This document shows, piece by piece, positions 59,672 through 64,000 of a stretch of DNA of 64,000 nucleotides (positions are counted from its first letter, which is position 1; the number at the start of each line of letters is the position of its first letter). A program made the translations under genes and the position numbers. The stretch is from Bacteroides fragilis. GTDB lineage: Bacteria; Bacillota; Clostridia; Lachnospirales; Lachnospiraceae. The stretch lies in assembly GCA_023664485.1 (NCBI GenBank), contig JAMPFK010000003.1, forward strand, positions 1 through 64,000, in the 5' to 3' direction. The notes below the pieces were generated by a model. The model was given only the letters and a program-made list of their open reading frames with translations, did not search any database and was not told where the DNA came from.

Positions 59672-60682
59672 ATGGATAATCTGATCATTCCTGAGAATTA
59701 CCGCTCCGCGCTGAATCTGCACGATACTCAGATCGGCATTAAGACGGTAAAAGATTTTTTTCAGAACTTACTGGCAGAACGCCTGCACCTGCTGCGCGTT
59801 TCCGCTCCCCTGTTCGTCGATCCGGCTTCCGGCCTGAACGACAATCTGAACGGCGTGGAGCGCCCGGTCGTTTTCGGTATTAAGGAGCAGGGCGATTCGC
59901 CTGCGGAAATCGTGCATTCCCTGGCGAAATGGAAACGGTATGCCCTGCAGAAATACGGCTTTTCCTATGGCGAGGGACTCTACACGGATATGAGCGCAAT
60001 CCGGCGCGACGAGCAGACCGACAATATCCATTCCATCTATGTTGACCAGTGGGATTGGGAAAAGATCATTTCCAGAGAGGAGCGCACGCCGGATTTTCTG
60101 AAAGAGACGGTGCGCGCCGTGTATAAGGTGCTGCGTAAGACAGAAAAATATATGGCAATCCGTTATGATTACATAGAAGAAATCCTGCCTCACGATATTT
60201 TCTTTATTACGACGCAGGAATTGGAGAACAGGTACCCTGACGTCCCCCCGAAACAGCGGGAATATTATATCACGAAGGAAAAAGGGGCGGTCTGCGTCAT
60301 GCAGATCGGCGATCTGCTGGAATCCGGCGAGAAACACGACGGCCGCGCGCCGGACTATGACGACTGGGCGCTCAATGCGGATATCGTCGTATACTATCCG
60401 GTTCTGGATATCGCGCTGGAATTATCCTCCATGGGCATCCGCGTAGACAGGGATTCCCTGCTCAGCCAGCTCGATAAGGCGGGCTGCCCCGAAAGGGCGG
60501 AGCTTCCTTTCCAGAAAGCGGTCCTGAACAACGAACTGCCGCTGACCATCGGCGGCGGCATCGGACAGTCCCGTATCTGTATGTTCTTCCTGCGGAAAGC
60601 GCATATCGGCGAAGTGCAGTCCTCCCTATGGCCGGAGGAAGTAACCGGCGAAGCGCTGGCTCATGGAATACAGCTCTTATAA
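59672..60682 (+). CDS. asnA: Aspartate-ammonia ligase (asparagine synthetase A)
   Basis: 336 residues; makes asparagine from aspartate, ammonia and ATP (class II synthetase fold). PLFVDPASGLNDNLNGVERP, VHSLAKWKRYALQKYGFSYG, GEGLYTDMSAIRRDE, SIYVDQWDWEKII and the C-terminal ELPLTIGGGIGQSRICMFFL are diagnostic for AsnA. ATG 59672 follows GGAGGTTCTAT. Single gene with consensus promoter and strong terminator; regulation by nitrogen or asparagine is not evident from the leader. Confidence 0.96.
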   Translation: MDNLIIPENYRSALNLHDTQIGIKTVKDFFQNLLAERLHLLRVSAPLFVDPASGLNDNLNGVERPVVFGIKEQGDSPAEIVHSLAKWKRYALQKYGFSYGEGLYTDMSAIRRDEQTDNIHSIYVDQWDWEKIISREERTPDFLKETVRAVYKVLRKTEKYMAIRYDYIEEILPHDIFFITTQELENRYPDVPPKQREYYITKEKGAVCVMQIGDLLESGEKHDGRAPDYDDWALNADIVVYYPVLDIALELSSMGIRVDRDSLLSQLDKAGCPERAELPFQKAVLNNELPLTIGGGIGQSRICMFFLRKAHIGEVQSSLWPEEVTGEALAHGIQLL

Positions 60683-60699
60683 AAATACCGGCAAAAAAG

Positions 60700-60743
60700 G
60701 CCGCCGCGCTGTGTGAATAAGTTCCGGGCGCGGCGGCTTTTTT
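60700..60743. terminator. Bidirectional terminator between asnA and the GH-A glycosidase
   Basis: 10-bp perfect stem GCCGCCGCGC / GCGCGGCGGC, with T runs on both strands. Confidence 0.9.
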
Positions 60744-62765
60744 CTAATACCCAATCATCGGAATCTCCTCCGGCTTCCTGTCAAACGGCGCCTGCTCCCC
60801 GTTCTTTACCCGGTAAAGCGCCTCCGAAGAAGCGTATACCGCCTCCATCAGCTCCGGGTATGGCTGCATGCAGACATCGACCATGCCGATCTGATAATTC
60901 TCGCCGTCAAACCTTCCCAGACAGAACTGGTCGTTATACTGGAACCAGTGCGCCGCCACTCCATACGGATGGGCCGCCGCCTTTTCCAGAAAATACCGCC
61001 ACATCACCCCGCGCTCCTTCTGATCCTTTACCCCTTTTAACCCGGTGGCCGTCAGCCCCCGGTCCAGCGCGCCGCAATGATATTCTCCGATAAGGATGGG
61101 CAGATCGACGCCTGCGTCTTTTACGAAATCCATATCCTTTGTGGGGTCAAAATCATAACAGTTGATGGAAAAGACATCGAAATACTCCCATCCCTTCATC
61201 ATATCCCCGTTATAGGCCTTGGACCAGCGCAGTCCAAGATTTAAGTGATTGGGATCCGCCTCCCGGCACGCCAAAGAAGGAATACGGATATATTCTGTAA
61301 TCAGTTTCCCGGAAAATTCCCGCAGGTCGCGTTCCGACTCCGGGTAAAGCAAAATGCAGTCCTCTATCGGCCCCTCAAACGCCTCGAATCCCGCAAACGC
61401 CGCTTTCCATGCCCGGTTAAGCGCGCCGATATCTTCATATTTTTCCCGTAAAAAGGCGATAAGCCCCTTCCGGCAGAAGGTCTGCGCCGGGTTGCGCAGC
61501 ACTTCGCTGGCGATCGCCAGATTTTCCACGAAATTAAATTCCGGCTCGTTCCGCAGAAAATATCCGATCAGCCAGGGGTCGTCCTTCCATTCCTCCAGCT
61601 TTTTGGCGTACCGCGCCGCCCTTTCCCGGTATTCCGGTGAGAGCACGTCCGGAAAATCCCGGAAGATCAGCGTATCCGTCATCGGAAAATCCGGCAGTTC
61701 GCGGACATAAGCCATCCTTCCCCTTCCATCGTTTATACCGATGCCTGGAAAATTCCCCTGCGAATTGACGCCGTTTCCCATCAGGATACGACAGGAAATC
61801 TCCTCCCATTTTTCCTGCCAGTCATCCCCGTAAAGGCGCTTCAGATTCATGCCCGCAAAATTAACCATTTTGAAAGATTCCTCCGGCATATAGGCCGCCC
61901 TTCTTCCCGTCCTGCTCATGAAGAACTCCGCATAAGCGGGATCTTCCTCCGGCAGCCATTCGCAGCACTCCTCAAAGCTGTCGATCCGCCCCCATTCCCC
62001 GGCGCGGGTCCCGCAGGGGCCGACGGAAAAGTAATCGCATCCATCAGGATCTGTCAGATGCCATCTGCCATCCGCAGACTTATAAGTGGAAAAGAAACCC
62101 GTCCCCTCTTTCAGTTTCCGGCTCTTATCCCCGCCCCAGCGGTTCCATTCCGGGAACGGATACCGTGCCTCGCCCTCAAGCGCCCTGCATTTCTCCTTCA
62201 ATTCTTCCAGCGAATGGATTTTTCCCGGCCATTCCGCCTCTTTCCACTGTCCGAAAGCGTCCACGAGTTTCTCAGAGGGAACGGGAAATTCCTCCGGCAT
62301 GGCGTCCGACAGATAGAAATCCTCCAGCCGCACCCTGATATCATGATAAGCCCTGTCTGTTCCAAGCTCAAAACGCGCCACCTCGTCCCGCTGTGTCCGC
62401 TGTCCGTGCACTACCAGCTTTAACGTTCCCGGCGTCCGGTTGGTGTAGATCGTCCGGTTGTCCAGAAGATCCAGATCCAGACAGATTCTCGTCCGGAAAC
62501 GGGGCAGGATGCCGAATCTCATATACAGCCTTTCCTTTGCAGCCCCCGGAAGGAAGCATCGGAACATCATCGCCGCCGAATGCTCCTCCAGCACTTCCAC
62601 ATCCCCAATTAAGTAACGTTCTTTACTCCCTTTGATCTGCGGCAGGGAGATGCCGCCGCCCGCCGCCCCGAATACCGCCGTACATCCGTTTCCTCCTATG
62701 TCCGATATCCGGGCATCCCTTTCAGCGGCTTCCCGCCAGTTAATCCGTATCCGCTCCAACATCAT
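60744..62765 (-). CDS. Clan GH-A glycoside hydrolase (agarase/beta-galactosidase-like)
   Basis: 673 residues, no signal peptide. An N-terminal beta-sandwich (about 1-170) precedes a TIM barrel with NFAGMNLKRLYGDDW, LIGYFLRNEPEFNFVE (N-E pair, acid/base Glu), FSINCYDFDPTKDMDFV and LPILIGEYHCGALDRG (nucleophile Glu). These are clan GH-A features; the layout recalls GH50/GH42-like enzymes, but I cannot choose the family or substrate. Ends at the terminator shared with asnA. The 316-bp gap upstream (62766-63081) holds a tandem repeat, the inverted-repeat element and the flagellin promoter. Confidence 0.75.
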   Translation of the reverse strand: MMLERIRINWREAAERDARISDIGGNGCTAVFGAAGGGISLPQIKGSKERYLIGDVEVLEEHSAAMMFRCFLPGAAKERLYMRFGILPRFRTRICLDLDLLDNRTIYTNRTPGTLKLVVHGQRTQRDEVARFELGTDRAYHDIRVRLEDFYLSDAMPEEFPVPSEKLVDAFGQWKEAEWPGKIHSLEELKEKCRALEGEARYPFPEWNRWGGDKSRKLKEGTGFFSTYKSADGRWHLTDPDGCDYFSVGPCGTRAGEWGRIDSFEECCEWLPEEDPAYAEFFMSRTGRRAAYMPEESFKMVNFAGMNLKRLYGDDWQEKWEEISCRILMGNGVNSQGNFPGIGINDGRGRMAYVRELPDFPMTDTLIFRDFPDVLSPEYRERAARYAKKLEEWKDDPWLIGYFLRNEPEFNFVENLAIASEVLRNPAQTFCRKGLIAFLREKYEDIGALNRAWKAAFAGFEAFEGPIEDCILLYPESERDLREFSGKLITEYIRIPSLACREADPNHLNLGLRWSKAYNGDMMKGWEYFDVFSINCYDFDPTKDMDFVKDAGVDLPILIGEYHCGALDRGLTATGLKGVKDQKERGVMWRYFLEKAAAHPYGVAAHWFQYNDQFCLGRFDGENYQIGMVDVCMQPYPELMEAVYASSEALYRVKNGEQAPFDRKPEEIPMIGY

Positions 62766-62846
62766 ACTTTTCCCCCAGTCCGCCTTTTATGGCTGTTCTT
62801 AAAAACATATCATAAAACAATTCTCTTTATAATGCAAACTTTTTAC

Positions 62847-62897
62847 TTTTCGAAACGAAAATTTTCGAAGCGAAAAGTTTTCGCAGCGAATTTTCGC
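62847..62897. repeat. 15-bp tandem palindromic repeat
   Basis: TTTTCGAAACGAAAA (62847-62861), TTTTCGAAGCGAAAA (62862-62876), then G, TTTTCGCAGCGAA (62878-62890) and TTTTCGC (62891-62897). Each unit is itself near-palindromic (TTTTCG-N3-CGAAAA). Confidence 0.75.
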
Positions 62898-62907
62898 TTG
62901 ATAAAGC

Positions 62908-63010
62908 CTATGGTAAACGACATAACAAATTGCTCTTTCCGGCTCTTGCAAAAGCCATACAGGTAAGCTTTTACAAGTCCGAAAAGGCAATTTCCAATGT
63001 CGTTAACTAT
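62908..63010 (-). repeat. ~100-bp inverted-repeat element, copy B
   Basis: Opposite orientation to copy A at 51543-51640, about 90% identical. On the minus strand it runs GTTAACGACATTGG to TTATGTCGTTTACCATAG. Terminal arms TATAGTTAACGACAT and (inverted) TATGGTAAACGACAT match at 13 of 15 positions. Its hairpin pairing is better preserved than in copy A (AATTGC/GCAATT, CTTTTCGG/CCGGAAAG, ACTTG/CAAGA). It abuts the flagellin promoter. Confidence 0.8.
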
Positions 63011-63036
63011 AAATGAAAAAGAAAATCTGCCGATAT
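63010..63036 (+). promoter_or_regulatory. Sigma-28 (SigD) flagellin promoter
   Basis: TAAA (63010-63013), exactly 15 bases, GCCGATAT (63029-63036): an ideal match to the flagellar sigma consensus. The first T of the -35 is the last base of repeat copy B. Confidence 0.88.
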
Positions 63037-63081
63037 AAATGATAAAGGATTTTTTCATATCATGTCAGGGAGGACTGCTAT

Positions 63082-64000
63082 ATGTTATCGATTCAGAACA
63101 ACATGCTTGCTATGGCTGCCAGTAATCATCTTCAGATAACTTCCGGAAAGAACAGAAAAACGACTGAAAAATTATCCTCCGGATACCGGATCAACAGAGC
63201 CGCGGACGACGCGGCCGGACTCGCGATTTCCGAAAAGATGCGCAGGCAGATCCGGGGGCTTATGCAGGGCACCGCCAACGCACAGGACGGTGTTTCTTTT
63301 GTGCAGGTTGCCGACGGTTCCATGGACGAAGTGCATAGCATGCTGCAGCGCATGAACGAGTTGGCGATCCAATCCCTTAACGGCACCTGGACGGAAAGCG
63401 ACCGGGCGGCTATGAACGCCGAATTTGACCAGCTCCGTACGGAGATCGACCGGATCAATAACGAAACGCAGTATAATGAGCAGCCCGTATTTGAGGAGCA
63501 TGAAAGTTCCTATCATCAGATTTCGGGAAATAAAAAATGGGACGATAATCAGCTCCATACCGTTCCCGCCCTGAATAACGAACTGAATATCCATCTTGCG
63601 GACTATTATGAGCCAAAAGATTATACGCTTACAGTTCCCGCGGGCGTCTATACAACACAGGAACTGATCGACGAGATCGACAGCGCCTTGGAGCTGATGA
63701 CGCCGCCCAATCCCGGATTCGTATTTGAATACACATCCGATGGAATCTGCAGGCTGAATTTTGAAAACGCCAACGGAATGCCGACAGAAATAGCTTCCGT
63801 AGACGGTTCCCTTTCCTATCTTCTCTTCGACAGCTACACCGGCAGTTCTTCTACCAGCCTGCTGGGCACTACCGTATTTGACGCACGATACCCGCTGACC
63901 ATTACCAGGGGGCAGAACGACCAGCTCGGTTTTTATGTGGAAAATGCCAACGGTTCCAATTTTATTTCCGTAACGATTCCGCCCGGACAGTATTCCCGTT
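63082..64000 (+). CDS. Flagellin, N-terminal part (cut by window edge)
   Basis: 306 residues visible, still open at the window end. The D0/D1 N-terminal domain is clear: TTEKLSSGYRINRAADDAAG, LAISEKMRRQIRGLMQGTAN, AQDGVSFVQVADGSMDEVHS. After about residue 140 a variable region begins with modules such as YTLTVPAGVYTTQELIDEID and, later, FISVTIPPGQYSR, suggesting a repeated beta module in the surface domain. ATG 63082 has GGGAGGAC upstream and an ideal sigma-28 promoter 45 bp before. The C-terminal flagellin domain is beyond the window. Confidence 0.9.
   Translation, partial: MLSIQNNMLAMAASNHLQITSGKNRKTTEKLSSGYRINRAADDAAGLAISEKMRRQIRGLMQGTANAQDGVSFVQVADGSMDEVHSMLQRMNELAIQSLNGTWTESDRAAMNAEFDQLRTEIDRINNETQYNEQPVFEEHESSYHQISGNKKWDDNQLHTVPALNNELNIHLADYYEPKDYTLTVPAGVYTTQELIDEIDSALELMTPPNPGFVFEYTSDGICRLNFENANGMPTEIASVDGSLSYLLFDSYTGSSSTSLLGTTVFDARYPLTITRGQNDQLGFYVENANGSNFISVTIPPGQYSR

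Overview
The window looks like chromosome from a motile, spore-forming member of the Clostridia, most likely Lachnospiraceae. The evidence is two forespore spoVA genes, a sigma-28-driven flagellin, clostridial families (DegV, YitT, DUF5721, DUF1294, HPr-like protein, TIGR03915/TIGR03916-type pair), about 50% GC, strong GGAGG ribosome sites and many plant- or host-glycan hydrolases. I see no rRNA, tRNA, CRISPR array, integrase or intact IS element.

Layout. 0-6.2 kb: arginine biosynthesis, with argC-GNAT-argJ-argB-argD on the minus strand and argG-DUF1294 divergent, sharing a control region with ArgR-like palindromes. 6.3-9.6 kb: a hybrid histidine kinase that is doubly damaged (frameshift in a T7 run and an in-frame loss of most of the ATPase domain), then degV. 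9.7-16.1 kb: DUF5721, an ECF sigma/anti-sigma/membrane operon, two unrelated HipA-like kinase modules, and an isolated spoVAE. 16.1-26.2 kb: ridA, a GH2 hydrolase, a B12-linked methionine-synthase-activation-like protein with a Cys-rich partner, spoVAD (with a sigma-G-type promoter), a phosphopantetheinyl transferase, a Suv3-like helicase, a YitT protein and aspS. 26.4-36.4 kb: GH31, two further ECF sigma/anti-sigma pairs around an ABC transporter, DUF362 and a CmpB-like membrane protein.

36.5-51.7 kb is dominated by ABC exporters. One asymmetric heterodimeric pair lies behind a MarR regulator whose promoter carries three 12-bp operators at an exact 15-bp pitch. A second asymmetric pair plus a third exporter lies behind a leader containing a short SD-preceded ORF and an intrinsic terminator, an arrangement like ribosome-mediated attenuation of bmrCD. 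Between them are a PadR/DUF1700/DUF4097 operon, an Rpn-like PD-(D/E)XK protein and a cellobiose-2-epimerase-like enzyme. 51.7-60.7 kb holds a GH13 amylase and a DNA-repair neighbourhood: nfo with two perfect DnaA boxes upstream, an XPD/DinG-type helicase with an N-terminal PD-(D/E)XK domain, and a radical-SAM/TIGR03915 pair under a perfect SOS-box palindrome. asnA, a clan GH-A glycosidase and a truncated flagellin close the window.

The least expected sequence-level structure is a ~100-bp inverted-repeat element present twice in opposite orientation (51543-51640 and 62908-63010). In both places its end coincides with a promoter element (a -10 for the ABC leader, and the sigma-28 -35 of flagellin). 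Two genes (an ECF sigma factor and a HipA-like kinase) have an AUA or AUU codon where a perfectly spaced Shine-Dalgarno sequence expects AUG.
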